Part shown: positions 8,208 through 16,569 of the stretch, one piece after another | Layout: each line of letters begins with the position of its first letter | How positions within the stretch are numbered: the stretch's first letter is position 1 | Assembly: GCA_050946935.1 (NCBI GenBank) | Contig: JBMNVR010000003.1 | Coordinates: forward strand, 1-64,000 | From: UQRS01 sp050946935 | GTDB taxonomy: Bacteria; Bacillota; Clostridia; Oscillospirales; Acutalibacteraceae | DNA: 64,000 nucleotides | Reading direction: 5' to 3' | Made by a program: the position numbers and the translations under genes | Notes under the pieces: model-generated | Databases searched by the model: none | What the model was told of the DNA's origin: nothing | Seen by the model: the letters and a program-made list of their open reading frames with translations, nothing else

Positions 8208-8524
8208 ATTGTACCCCTCTTGGCCTGTGCATTTGTTTTTGCCGCAGCAGCTTTCTTTTCAGCTGCGGCGGATCAATACGCCTGCTGCGTTGCGCTATGG
8301 TTATTGTAAAGATTTTATCATATTTTGTCGACGATTGCTATAGAAAAAATTTGCCGTACTCTGTTCAGTGTATTCCGAAGGGGGAGAAATCTTTCCTGTC
8401 CGTTTTTTATAAAATATGCGGCACGGAATTCCTGCTTTTGCCGGGCATGAAATCGGACACGCCGGCATAGTATTTAGCAGGTCGGCGGACGGAATCGCCG
8501 AAAATATAAGGAGCTTTGTGCGAG
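8208..8524. other. Intergenic region between divergent genes
   Basis: About 315 bases without a gene. A stem GCCGCAGC...GCTGCGGC lies at about 8241-8272, close to the start of the permease gene. AAGGAG at about 8508-8513 is the ribosome binding site of the plus-strand M23 gene. No certain promoter was identified. Confidence 0.4.
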
Positions 8525-9442
8525 GTGACCGGATTGAACGAAGAATTTGAAGAGCTGTACGCGATGCCGGAAAAAAAGAAAAAGAAGAGCGATCCCAAGC
8601 TTTGCATTCTGATGCTGCAGTTTACCGCCTGTCTGCTGCTGGCGACGGCGGCCATTTGTATCCGCTTTTTCGGCGGCGCATTTTATGAGGAGGTTCGCGC
8701 CCGGTACGTCCTGATGTTTGAGGATGACACCAGCGTATCCGAAGTGCTGTCCGCGCTTTCCCCCAAGGCGGAGAATGGAGATGTTTCCTCCGGGGCGGGT
8801 GCGTCCGACCTCTCTTCAGAAACACCCGAAAGCAGCCGGTCCGAAAGCACGCAGGGCGTCGAAAGTACGCAGAGCGCGGACGCATCTTCCGGGATTTCGA
8901 GCACTGCGGAGGAGAGCGGCGGGCAAACGGATGCAGTGTCGGCCGCTGCGGGAACGGCTGTGCAGACATCGGCCGGAGTTTCCGCCCTTAACGCTGTTTT
9001 CAGCTTTGATCAGGTTAATCGGTATGCCGCGCTGTCCTCGGCCAACGCGTTTTTCATGCCGACCAGCGGTACAGTCAGTTCAGAGTACGGCTACCGGGTC
9101 AACCCGGTCACCGGCATTTACGCCTTGCATTCGGGTATCGACCTCGCGGCGGAGGAAGGGACACCGGTTTACGCCGCCTTGGCCGGGGAAGTGACGGCGG
9201 TGGGGGAGAGCGCCAGCTATGGCATTTACATTGAGGTGGAGCATACCGGCGGGGTCAGTACGCTCTATGCCCACCTGAGCGTCGCCAAGGTCAAAACGGG
9301 GATGACGGTTCGGCGGGGCGGGCTGATCGGGCTGGTCGGGAGCACCGGTCGCTCGACCGGCCCGCATTTGCATTTTGAGGTGACTGTCGGTGACCAGACC
9401 CTCAATCCCCGGTATCTCCTCCCTTCACTGGAGGATTCGTGA
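8525..9442 (+). CDS. M23/LytM-domain membrane protein, SpoIVFA-like
   Basis: The product has one membrane segment (about 28-48), a long Ser/Glu-rich extracytoplasmic linker (about 75-165), and a C-terminal LytM/M23 domain (about 180-300). That domain includes GIDLAAEEGTPVYAA, YAHLS and GPHLHFEV. The zinc-ligand positions look present (H-x-x-x-D and HLH), so it could be an active endopeptidase or a degenerate regulator. Its stop codon overlaps the start of an M50 protease, exactly as SpoIVFA overlaps SpoIVFB in Bacillus, where SpoIVFA anchors the pro-sigma-K protease in the forespore outer membrane. I therefore infer a SpoIVFA-like role. A GTG start 11 bases after AAGGAG was chosen; a TTG at 8516 is too close to the site. 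Confidence 0.8.
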   Translation: MTGLNEEFEELYAMPEKKKKKSDPKLCILMLQFTACLLLATAAICIRFFGGAFYEEVRARYVLMFEDDTSVSEVLSALSPKAENGDVSSGAGASDLSSETPESSRSESTQGVESTQSADASSGISSTAEESGGQTDAVSAAAGTAVQTSAGVSALNAVFSFDQVNRYAALSSANAFFMPTSGTVSSEYGYRVNPVTGIYALHSGIDLAAEEGTPVYAALAGEVTAVGESASYGIYIEVEHTGGVSTLYAHLSVAKVKTGMTVRRGGLIGLVGSTGRSTGPHLHFEVTVGDQTLNPRYLLPSLEDS

Positions 9443-10053
9443 GCTTTTCTTTGTGCGGGGTGCGGTTTCGTATCAGTCTGCCTTTTACCGCGCTGCTGAC
9501 CCTCTTTTTTCTGATCGACCAAACCGGGCTTGCGACCTTGTCGGTGCTGACCGTTCTGCTGCATGAGGGCGCGCACCTTCTCGCTATGGCGGCCTGCGGC
9601 GTCCGGCCGCAAAGCATCCGTCTGGTGGTCGGCGCCGTGGAAATTGTCGCGCCGATCACCGGCCTCTCCCGCCGGAAAGAGGTGTTCGTTTCGGCCGCTG
9701 GGCCGGCCGCAAACCTGCTGGCCGGGGGTGTGCTGTATCTGCTCTGGTGCCGCGAGGGAGGGAGCATGGTGCAAAATGCCGTAATATTGCAGTTCTGTTT
9801 TGGGTTCTTCAACCTTTTGCCGGCGGCGGGCCTGGATGGGGGCAGCATCCTTGCGGCCCTGTGCGGCGGAAGATTCGACCGGTTGCCGGGAGTTGTCTCG
9901 GTCCTTACCCTGATGCTGCTGGCGTCGGGCGGTGTAATCCTGTTTTGCCGTTACGGGGGCGCCGGGGTGCTGTTCGCGGCGGTTTATCTGCTGATTACCG
10001 GATTGCTCTGCGCCAGACGACCGCCGGAAAGGCGTAAATTTTCTGCATTCTGA
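9439..10053 (+). CDS. spoIVFB: M50 intramembrane metalloprotease, SpoIVFB-like
   Basis: This 204-residue polytopic protein has the site-2 protease signatures: HEGAH (zinc ligands plus catalytic Glu) in an early helix and LLPAAGLDGG (the NPDG-like second motif with the Asp ligand). SpoIVFB cleaves pro-sigma-K in the mother cell. It is shorter than Bacillus SpoIVFB and lacks the C-terminal CBS domain, which is common in Clostridia. The GTG start overlaps the preceding stop (GTGA), implying translational coupling with the M23 gene. A non-sporulation M50 protease is possible, but the gene pairing favours SpoIVFB. Confidence 0.8.
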   Translation: MSFSLCGVRFRISLPFTALLTLFFLIDQTGLATLSVLTVLLHEGAHLLAMAACGVRPQSIRLVVGAVEIVAPITGLSRRKEVFVSAAGPAANLLAGGVLYLLWCREGGSMVQNAVILQFCFGFFNLLPAAGLDGGSILAALCGGRFDRLPGVVSVLTLMLLASGGVILFCRYGGAGVLFAAVYLLITGLLCARRPPERRKFSAF

Positions 10054-10062
10054 AAAAAACAC

Positions 10063-10091
10063 TTGCAAAACGGGAAAGCTTGTGGTATCAT
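10063..10091 (+). promoter_or_regulatory. Vegetative promoter of rplS
   Basis: TTGCAA and TATCAT are separated by 17 bases, about 150 bases upstream of rplS. The long untranslated leader contains several GC-rich stems and could hold an autoregulatory structure; I cannot assign a known leader family. Confidence 0.7.
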
Positions 10092-10241
10092 ATCTTAGCA
10101 TTTGATATTCGCCGTTCCTTTCGGCGGGTTCAGTGCCGGTAATACGACATTGAAGCGGATGGTCCTCTGTCTCTTCCGGCGGTTATATTAGCCGGGCTTG
10201 AAAGGGTTATGAACGTCTGAATTTGAAGGAGGATTTTTGAA

Positions 10242-10586
10242 ATGGATGCATTGCAGCAGTTGACCGCAAATCAACTCAAAGAGGACAAACCCGTGATCGA
10301 GATCGGCGACACCGTCAAGGTGCACGTCAAAATCCGTGAAGGGGAGAGAGAGAGAATCCAGGTTTTTGAAGGTACGGTTATCGCCCGCAACAACAGCGGC
10401 ATAGCTGAGACGTTTACGGTTCGCCGCCTGTCCTACGGCGTCGGCGTGGAGCGCGTTTTCCCCGTGCATTCTCCCAACGTTGCCAAGGTGGAACTGGTTC
10501 GCCACGGCCGTATCCGCAGAAGCAAGCTGTACTATCTCCGTGACCGGGTCGGCAAGGCCGCCAAGGTTAAAGAGGAAATCAGATAA
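10242..10586 (+). CDS. rplS: 50S ribosomal protein L19
   Basis: The 114-residue protein is of normal length. It carries GDTVKVHVKIREGERERIQ, FEGTVIARNNSG, the FTVRRLSYGVGVERVFPVHSP block and RHGRIRRSKLYYLRDRVGK, all hallmarks of bacterial L19, which sits at the 30S-50S interface. AAGGAGG precedes the ATG. The following genes (lepB, rbgA, rnhB, yraN) are the usual Firmicute neighbours. A terminator separates it from lepB, so it is mostly transcribed alone. Confidence 0.98.
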   Translation: MDALQQLTANQLKEDKPVIEIGDTVKVHVKIREGERERIQVFEGTVIARNNSGIAETFTVRRLSYGVGVERVFPVHSPNVAKVELVRHGRIRRSKLYYLRDRVGKAAKVKEEIR

Positions 10587-10605
10587 TCCGCGATTTGAAG
10601 GAAGA

Positions 10606-10631
10606 GGGGACAGCAATTGTCCCCTTTTTTT
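10606..10631 (+). terminator. Terminator after rplS
   Basis: GGGGACA...TGTCCCC with a short loop followed by seven T residues; classic intrinsic terminator. Confidence 0.9.
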
Positions 10632-10667
10632 GCTATTTTGACTCTGTTTTTATAAGGGTGACATGTG

Positions 10668-11321
10668 ATGGAATACAATCGCGAGGAAAGCTATATACCG
10701 GAGGAAGAACACAATCCTCTCCCGCTGATGGAGGAGAACACCGCCCGCCGTCCCGCGCAGGAGGTGTTTGAATGGCTGGATGCTATCGTGGCCGCCATTG
10801 TGACGGTGGTGCTGCTCTTTACCTTTGTGTTTCGCGTGGTCGGGGTGGACGGCACGTCTATGCTGCAGACCTTGCAGGACAAGGATAAGGTGATCATCAG
10901 CAATGTTCATTACACCCCGGCCTACGGGGATATTGTCGTGATCTCCCGCAACTACCGTAACGACGACAGTATGGAGGTCACCAAGCATACTGAGCCAATC
11001 ATTAAACGGGTCATCGCAACCGGAGGCCAGTCGGTCGATATTGATTTTGAGGCCGGAGTGGTTTATGTTGACGGGGTCGCGCTGGAGGAATCGTATGTCA
11101 ACACGCCGACCAACCGGTATTACGATATCGAGTTTCCCGTGCAGGTGCCGGAGGGGTATCTCTTCGTCATGGGGGACAACCGCAACGGTTCGCTCGACAG
11201 CCGCTCGTCGGAGATTGGCATGGTCAACGAAAAATATGTGCTGGGGAAGGCCTTTTTCCGCATCTGGCGGGATAAGGAATTCCGCTTTTCTTCCGGCGAC
11301 CTGTTCGATAAGCTCTATTAA
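10668..11321 (+). CDS. lepB: Signal peptidase I
   Basis: The 217-residue type I signal peptidase has an N-terminal membrane helix (about 38-58) followed by the catalytic Ser motif VDGTSMLQTL. The Lys general base is in IIKRVIATGGQ, and the box E motif GDNRNGSLDSR is present. It cleaves signal peptides of exported proteins on the outer face of the membrane. A GTG one codon upstream of the chosen ATG is an alternative start; AAGGG is the only ribosome binding site. The N-terminal ~35 acidic residues before the helix are longer than in the Bacillus enzymes. Confidence 0.96.
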   Translation: MEYNREESYIPEEEHNPLPLMEENTARRPAQEVFEWLDAIVAAIVTVVLLFTFVFRVVGVDGTSMLQTLQDKDKVIISNVHYTPAYGDIVVISRNYRNDDSMEVTKHTEPIIKRVIATGGQSVDIDFEAGVVYVDGVALEESYVNTPTNRYYDIEFPVQVPEGYLFVMGDNRNGSLDSRSSEIGMVNEKYVLGKAFFRIWRDKEFRFSSGDLFDKLY

Positions 11322-11378
11322 CCGGGTGCTTTGCCCAACATCCGGGGACTTGTGCAAAAGGGAAAAGGAGGGTCACTC

Positions 11379-12257
11379 ATGGCTCAGACGCAGAATATCC
11401 AGTGGTTTCCCGGCCATATGACCAAAACCCGCCGGCAGATTCAGGCGGTTCTCCCCCTGATCGACGCGGTGGTGGAGATGACCGACGCTCGTGTGCCGGC
11501 TTCCAGCCGGAATCCCGAGCTGCCGACGCTGATTGAGGGCAAGCCGCTGATCCTTTTGCTGAACAAGGCCGACATGGCCGATCCGGCCGCGACGGCCCGC
11601 TGGATTGCCTGGTACGCGAAGCAGGGAATTCCGGCTGTTCCGGTTGACTGTAAAAGCGGCAAGGGCGTTGCGAAATTTAAGGAGACGGTGAAGGCAGCGC
11701 TTTCCGACCGGCTGGAAAAATACCGGGAAAAGGGAATGGTCGGCCGGCCGTTGAGGGTGATGATCGCCGGTATCCCAAACGTGGGAAAATCCTCCTTTAT
11801 CAACCGGATTGCGGGCGGCAGCCGCGCAAAGGTGGAGGATCGCCCGGGCGTAACCCGGGGCAACCAGTGGTTTACGATTGACAAGGAGCTGGAGCTGCTC
11901 GACACGCCGGGCGTCCTCTGGCCCAAGTTTGACGATCCTGCTGTCGGGGAACGGTTGGCCTTTACCGGCGCGGTTCGCGACCGGGTCGTGGACATCGAGA
12001 CGCTGGCCCTCCGCTTGGTGGAGGTGTTGGCGGCCGATTATCCCGCGCTGCTGACCGAGCGGTACAAGCTGGATCCGGCCGGGCAGGAGCCTTATGCGCT
12101 GCTGGAGGAGATCGGCCGTCGCCGCGGTATGCGAATCCGCGGGGGAGAGGTGGACACCGAACGGGCGGCCGCTATGCTGCTGGATGAGTATCGCGGCGGC
12201 CGACTGGGGCGGCTGACCTTTGAACTGCCGCCGGAGGGGGCGGACTCCCGCTCGTAA
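11379..12257 (+). CDS. rbgA: Ribosome biogenesis GTPase RbgA (YlqF)
   Basis: This 292-residue circularly permuted GTPase has the G4 motif NKAD (LLLNKADMAD) ahead of the G1 P-loop GIPNVGKSSFINR, with the G3 motif DTPG after it. The N-terminal WFPGHMTKTRRQI is typical of YlqF/RbgA. It acts in late 50S subunit assembly. The ATG at 11379 follows AAAGGAGGGT; an upstream ATG at 11331 has no ribosome binding site. It lies downstream of lepB and is likely co-transcribed. Confidence 0.97.
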   Translation: MAQTQNIQWFPGHMTKTRRQIQAVLPLIDAVVEMTDARVPASSRNPELPTLIEGKPLILLLNKADMADPAATARWIAWYAKQGIPAVPVDCKSGKGVAKFKETVKAALSDRLEKYREKGMVGRPLRVMIAGIPNVGKSSFINRIAGGSRAKVEDRPGVTRGNQWFTIDKELELLDTPGVLWPKFDDPAVGERLAFTGAVRDRVVDIETLALRLVEVLAADYPALLTERYKLDPAGQEPYALLEEIGRRRGMRIRGGEVDTERAAAMLLDEYRGGRLGRLTFELPPEGADSRS

Positions 12258-12267
12258 GATGTGAACA

Positions 12268-12290
12268 AGCCGCCTGCGGGCGGCTGTTTC
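12268..12290 (+). terminator. Weak hairpin after rbgA
   Basis: AGCCGCC...GGCGGCT with a 4-base loop followed by GTTTC. The poor T-tract suggests partial termination before rnhB. Confidence 0.5.
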
Positions 12291-12322
12291 CTTATAAAAA
12301 CATCAGGAGAAGGAGTATAACC

Positions 12323-12934
12323 ATGCCGGATTTTGCATATGAAGAAAAATGGAGAGCGGCGGGCTGCAAAGCCGTTTGCGGCGTGGATGAGGCAGGCCGT
12401 GGACCGCTGGCCGGCCCGGTCTGTGCTGCGGCCGTGATCCTCCCGCCCGGGTGCGTGATCGAGGGACTGGACGACTCCAAAAAACTGAGCGAGAAAAGGC
12501 GGGAGGCGCTCTTTTCCGTGATTGAGCAGGCCGCTGTTGCCTGTGCGGTCGCTTTTGCCTCGGTGGAGGAGATCGAGCAGTACAACATTCTCGGGGCGAC
12601 CTTTTTGGCCATGCGTCGCGCGGTCGGGGGACTGGCGGTTCCGGCTGATTTCGCCCTGATCGACGGCAACGCGGCGCCGGATGGTCTATCCCTTCCGTGC
12701 GAGACCATCGTGAAAGGGGACGCCAAATCCATGTCGGTTGCGGCGGCCTCTATCCTCGCCAAGGTGAGCCGGGACCGGCTGATGGATGAATACGACCGGC
12801 AATATCCGGGATACGGCTTTGCAAAACATAAGGGCTATGGCACCAAGCTGCATAACGAGGCGATTCTTGCCCACGGTCCAACCCCTATCCACCGGCGGAA
12901 ATTCCTGCGTAAGCTACTTGGGGAAGCGTTGTGA
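12323..12934 (+). CDS. rnhB: Ribonuclease HII
   Basis: The 203-residue enzyme contains CGVDEAGRGPLAGPV (first catalytic Asp and Glu), LDDSKKLSEKRRE, the IDGNAAP strand Asp and AKVSRDRLMDEY (fourth carboxylate), completing the RNase HII active site. It removes ribonucleotides from DNA and RNA from hybrids. AGGAG is located upstream of the ATG. Gene order rbgA-rnhB-yraN is conserved in Firmicutes. Confidence 0.97.
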   Translation: MPDFAYEEKWRAAGCKAVCGVDEAGRGPLAGPVCAAAVILPPGCVIEGLDDSKKLSEKRREALFSVIEQAAVACAVAFASVEEIEQYNILGATFLAMRRAVGGLAVPADFALIDGNAAPDGLSLPCETIVKGDAKSMSVAAASILAKVSRDRLMDEYDRQYPGYGFAKHKGYGTKLHNEAILAHGPTPIHRRKFLRKLLGEAL

Positions 12935-12989
12935 TTTTTCAGAGAGAGCCGTTCGCCGTTCCGCCTAAAACGGAGGAGGAGCAAGGTCA

Positions 12990-13367
12990 ATGACCAAAAA
13001 AGAAATCGGAAACCGGGGAGAAGCGCTGGCCGCCGCTTTTTTAGAAAAGCAGGGATACGAAATCCTCTGTCGAAATTATCATTGCCGCGGCGGGGAACTG
13101 GACATCGTGGCGAGACGGGGCGGTTTTCTTGTCTTTGCCGAGGTCAAGACCCGGACGGCAGGTTCCTTTGGCGTCCCGGCCGAGGCGGTCGATTTGCGAA
13201 AGCAAAAAAGGTTGCTGCTGGCGGCGACCGATTATATTTGGAAGCGGCCGGCTGACCTCCAGCCTCGGTTCGATGTGATCGAGGTGGTGACCAGAGGAGT
13301 GGGGGATTTTTCCGGCTGCGAGATTCGGCAGATCGAAAACGCCTTCACAACCGAAGGGCTGCTGTAG
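12990..13367 (+). CDS. yraN: YraN/UPF0102 family putative endonuclease-fold protein
   Basis: The 125-residue protein starts MTKKEIGNRGEALAAAFL and contains GGELDIVARRGGFLVFAEVKTRT. The E-x-D and E-V-K residues are the PD-(D/E)XK nuclease-fold core of UPF0102. The family function is unproven, perhaps DNA processing linked to RNase HII, next to which it normally lies. GGAGGAG precedes the ATG. A terminator follows at 13482. Confidence 0.93.
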   Translation: MTKKEIGNRGEALAAAFLEKQGYEILCRNYHCRGGELDIVARRGGFLVFAEVKTRTAGSFGVPAEAVDLRKQKRLLLAATDYIWKRPADLQPRFDVIEVVTRGVGDFSGCEIRQIENAFTTEGLL

Positions 13368-13481
13368 TCGAGGTCGGTCTCCGGCGCGTCGGGGACGAGC
13401 GATGTCGAACGGGAAACGGCGGCTCTTTTTGTTGTTTTGATGTTTTTGAAAAAATGCGTTGCGTTTGGGTTTTCTGTTTGT

Positions 13482-13508
13482 CCGCCGGTGTTTGCCGGCG
13501 GCTTTTTC
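13482..13508 (+). terminator. Terminator after yraN
   Basis: CCGCCGG...CCGGCGG with a short loop followed by CTTTTTCTC, upstream of the M19 peptidase gene. Confidence 0.75.
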
Positions 13509-13536
13509 TCTCAAAAAATGGTGGGAGGGCTTGGCT

Positions 13537-14442
13537 GTGGAGTATTTCGATCTGCACTGCGACACCATTTACGAATGCCTTGCGCGCGGCGAAAATCTGT
13601 TGAACGGGAATACGGCCGTCAATATGGCAGGAGCGGAGGGATTCTGCCGCTATCTTCAGTGCTTCGCCCTATGGATTCCGGACGGGCAGACCGCCCCTTT
13701 CGCACTGTACGAAAGGCTGCTGATCGCCGCCCGTACGGAGTTTTCGCGCTGCGGCCTGCCGTTGCTTGCCGGGCCGGCCGACCGGTCGGGCGCACACCGT
13801 CGAGCCGCGCTTTTGTCGGTGGAGGGGGGCGGTCTGCTGGAAGGGGAGGCCGCCCGCGTCGATCGGCTGTATGCCGACGGCGTGCGCACTCTCACCCTCA
13901 CCTGGAATGGGGAGAACGCGCTGGCCTGTGGTGCCCAATGTCCGGAGGGCGGGCTGAAGCCCTTTGGCCGTGCGGTGCTCTCGCGAATGAACGCGCTGGG
14001 AATGGCTTGCGACCTTTCCCACCTCAACCGTCCGTCGTTCGCGCAGGCCCTGCCCCTCTGCCGCTATCCGCTGGCGACCCATTCCTGCTTTGACGCGGTG
14101 TGTCCGCACGTTCGTAACCTTACCGACCGGCAGGCGATCGCGCTGGCCGAACGGGGCGGGATCATCGGGCTTTGCTTTTATCCGCAATTTCTTGGGGAGG
14201 GCGCGCCGGCCGACCGGCTGTATGAACAGATCATGCACGGTTTTTCTCTCGGGCTGGAGGGGGCGCTGGCAATTGGCAGCGATTTCGACGGGGCGAGGAT
14301 GCATTCCGGACTCGACCGGCTGGCAAAAGTGCCAAAACTTTATGACGCTTTGCGGCGGCGGGGTGTGAAACCTGCCCTGCTTCGAAAAATCTTTTATGAA
14401 AACGCCGCGAATTTTTACGCGAAGGTTTTGACAAACGCCTGA
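13537..14442 (+). CDS. Membrane dipeptidase (M19 family)
   Basis: The product (301 aa) carries the M19 metal ligands: DLHCDT at the N-terminus, Glu in LSVEGGGLLEGE, His in CDLSHLN and in ATHSCFDAV, and the substrate-side Asp in AIGSDFDGARMHS. These binuclear zinc enzymes hydrolyse dipeptides and some beta-lactam-like substrates. The GTG start at 13537 places DLHCDT three residues from the N-terminus and lies about 8 bases after GGGAGGG; longer upstream frames lack a site. The 3' end overlaps the thrC promoter. Confidence 0.92.
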   Translation: MEYFDLHCDTIYECLARGENLLNGNTAVNMAGAEGFCRYLQCFALWIPDGQTAPFALYERLLIAARTEFSRCGLPLLAGPADRSGAHRRAALLSVEGGGLLEGEAARVDRLYADGVRTLTLTWNGENALACGAQCPEGGLKPFGRAVLSRMNALGMACDLSHLNRPSFAQALPLCRYPLATHSCFDAVCPHVRNLTDRQAIALAERGGIIGLCFYPQFLGEGAPADRLYEQIMHGFSLGLEGALAIGSDFDGARMHSGLDRLAKVPKLYDALRRRGVKPALLRKIFYENAANFYAKVLTNA

Positions 14443-14456
14443 AAGTGCGGTATGCT
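14428..14456 (+). promoter_or_regulatory. Strong vegetative promoter of thrC
   Basis: TTGACA, a 17-base spacer and TATGCT. It lies over the end of the M19 gene and about 115 bases before thrC. The leader between is GC-rich with stems, but I find no T-box signature. Confidence 0.8.
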
Positions 14457-14570
14457 ATTACTGATCAAAAGGCAGAGGCCGGCACGAGGACGCACAAGAG
14501 GGTTCGCACGCGTTTGGCCATTTGGGCTTGGCCGGCGGTTTTTATAAGCTTTTGCAGGAGGTTTTTTAAT

Positions 14571-16211
14571 ATGCGTTATAACAGTACAAGAAACAGCGCC
14601 CTTTCGGTCTCTTCGGCTGAGGCGATCGCCAGAGGGATTTCGGCTGACGGCGGCCTTTTCGTGCCCGAGACGCTGCCTATGTTCACCGAGGGCGATTTTG
14701 CCGCGATGGAGGAAATGGATTATATCGGCCGGGCCAAGGCCGTTCTCTCCAAATTTCTGACCGATTATACCGAGGCCGAGTTGGATGCCTGTGTCAGGGG
14801 CGCATATCTCGGCAGCTTTGATAACGACCGTCCGGCCCCGCTTGCCAATTATACGGAGGAGGCCGAGATTCTTGAGCTGTGGCACGGCCCGACCTGCGCT
14901 TTTAAGGATCTGGCGCTGCAAATTCTGCCATACCTGCTGACCACGGCGGTGAAAAAGACGGCCGGCGGGCAGGAGACAGTCATTCTGGTCGCGACGTCGG
15001 GCGATACCGGAAAGGCCGCGCTGGAAGGCTTTCGCGACGTGAAAGGCACCCGCATCCTTGTATTTTATCCGGAGGATGGGGTCAGCCCGATGCAGAAGCT
15101 GCAAATGACTACGCAGGAGGGGGAGAATGTTTTCGTCACCGCCATCCGCGGCAACTTTGACGATGCCCAGACCGGCGTGAAGAAAATATTCACCGATAAA
15201 AAAACGGCCGCCGAGCTGGCGGAAAACGGCATGGCTTTTTCAAGCGCCAACTCGATCAACTGGGGACGTCTTGTACCGCAGATTGTATATTATGTTTCGG
15301 CCTACTGCGATCTGAGAAAGGCCGGGAAGGATCTCTCCTGGGGATTTAACGTCGTCGTGCCGACCGGAAATTTCGGAAATATCCTCGCTGCCTTCTACGC
15401 CAAATGCATGGGCGTGCCGGTGGCCAGGCTGATCTGCGCCTCGAACCGGAACAACGTGCTGACCGAGTTTTTGACGACCGGGCGCTACAGCCGTAACCGG
15501 GATTTTTATACCACCATATCCCCCTCGATGGATATTCTGATTTCCAGTAACCTCGAGCGGTTGCTCTATCATCTCAGCGGCCGGGATGACGCCAAGGTTG
15601 CCGGTTATATGGCCGAGCTTGCCAAAAACGGAGAGTACACGGTGGACGCCGCGCTGCTTTCGGCCATCCACGATAATTTCAGCGCCGACTCGCTGACCGA
15701 TGAGGAGACCAAGGCGGTTATCGCCCGCGTTTTTGCGGAAAAGGGCTATCTCTGCGATACCCATACGGCGGTCGCGGTCGGGGTCTATGATCGGTATGTG
15801 GAGCGGACCGGGGATCGCAAGCCTGCCGTTATCGCGTCAACCGCCAGCCCCTTCAAGTTTTCACGCGCTGTTCTGTCGGCCGTCGCGCCCGATGCCATGA
15901 CGGGGGAGGAGGCCGATCTGGTCCGCGCGCTGAGCGAGGTGACCGGCTGGTCGGTTCCCGCGCCGCTGGCCGGTCTTGCGGGCAAGCCGGTGCGCTTCTC
16001 GGGGAGCTGTACCGCCTCGACCATGAAGCGGACGGTGCTTTCGGCGCTGGGTATTGCGGCAAAAAAGGCGCCTGCAAAAAAGACGACGGAGAAAAAGGCC
16101 CCCGCTGCCGCAAAGAAGGTGGAGAAAGCCGTTCCCTCCAAACCGGAGATGAAGAAACCGGCCGCCGCTGCCAAAGCAGCGACCGACCGTCCGGCGAAAA
16201 AAACAAAATAG
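14571..16211 (+). CDS. thrC: Threonine synthase with an added Lys/Ala-rich tail
   Basis: The first ~495 residues are a PLP-dependent threonine synthase of the long (ThrC class 1) type. The N-terminal MRYNSTRN and DGGLFVPE are present, along with the PLP-lysine motif HGPTCAFKDLALQ, the SGDTGKAALEG phosphate-binding loop and GNFGNILAAFYAK. It converts O-phosphohomoserine to threonine. After GSCTASTMKRTVLSALGIA the protein gains about 50 residues composed almost only of Lys, Ala, Pro, Thr and Glu (KKAPAKKTTEKKAP...), resembling histone-H1-like tails. A similar tail is on trigger factor in this window. CAGGAGG precedes the ATG. Confidence 0.96.
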   Translation: MRYNSTRNSALSVSSAEAIARGISADGGLFVPETLPMFTEGDFAAMEEMDYIGRAKAVLSKFLTDYTEAELDACVRGAYLGSFDNDRPAPLANYTEEAEILELWHGPTCAFKDLALQILPYLLTTAVKKTAGGQETVILVATSGDTGKAALEGFRDVKGTRILVFYPEDGVSPMQKLQMTTQEGENVFVTAIRGNFDDAQTGVKKIFTDKKTAAELAENGMAFSSANSINWGRLVPQIVYYVSAYCDLRKAGKDLSWGFNVVVPTGNFGNILAAFYAKCMGVPVARLICASNRNNVLTEFLTTGRYSRNRDFYTTISPSMDILISSNLERLLYHLSGRDDAKVAGYMAELAKNGEYTVDAALLSAIHDNFSADSLTDEETKAVIARVFAEKGYLCDTHTAVAVGVYDRYVERTGDRKPAVIASTASPFKFSRAVLSAVAPDAMTGEEADLVRALSEVTGWSVPAPLAGLAGKPVRFSGSCTASTMKRTVLSALGIAAKKAPAKKTTEKKAPAAAKKVEKAVPSKPEMKKPAAAAKAATDRPAKKTK

Positions 16212-16234
16212 GGTTAAGCTTTATGTAACGGTTC

Positions 16235-16266
16235 AAAATGCCCGGCTGGGTTCAGCCGGGCATTTT
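16235..16266. terminator. Bidirectional terminator between thrC and the DUF1540 gene
   Basis: AAAATGCCCGGCTG pairs with CAGCCGGGCATTTT. Convergent genes on both sides fit a two-way terminator. Confidence 0.85.
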
Positions 16267-16272
16267 GCGGAT

Positions 16273-16461
16273 TCAGCGGGCGTCCTTCGATTTGTAGGTG
16301 GTGCAGGCCGCGTTGGTCGAGCAGCTCTTATCGTGGCAGCCCACGATGATCTCGCCGGCTTCGCAAACGTCGCCCGACACGTGAAACGCACAATTGCTGA
16401 CCTCACATTTAATGCCGTTGATTTTGCTGGGCTGGCAGCCGCATTGTTTGTTGTATTCCAT
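16273..16461 (-). CDS. DUF1540 small cysteine-rich protein
   Basis: The 62-residue protein has eight cysteines in the DUF1540 pattern (CGCQPSK ... IKCEVSNCAFHVSGDVCEAGEI ... CHDKSC ... C), probably binding metal. The family is widespread in spore-forming Firmicutes and often occurs singly; its role is unknown. AAAGGAGAAG precedes the ATG. Confidence 0.9.
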   Translation of the reverse strand: MEYNKQCGCQPSKINGIKCEVSNCAFHVSGDVCEAGEIIVGCHDKSCSTNAACTTYKSKDAR

Positions 16462-16569
16462 TGTTCTCTTCTCCTTTTATTCGAAATTGATAGGATTTGA
16501 AAACCGGCCGAAACGGTCGATTTCCTCATTATTTTACCCGCATATGCGCGCTTCATACCGTGGAAAGAG

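Noticed and set aside
14457..14570. T-box or other riboswitch ahead of thrC
   Set aside because: The leader has stems but no T-box sequence and no terminator/antiterminator pair that I can support.
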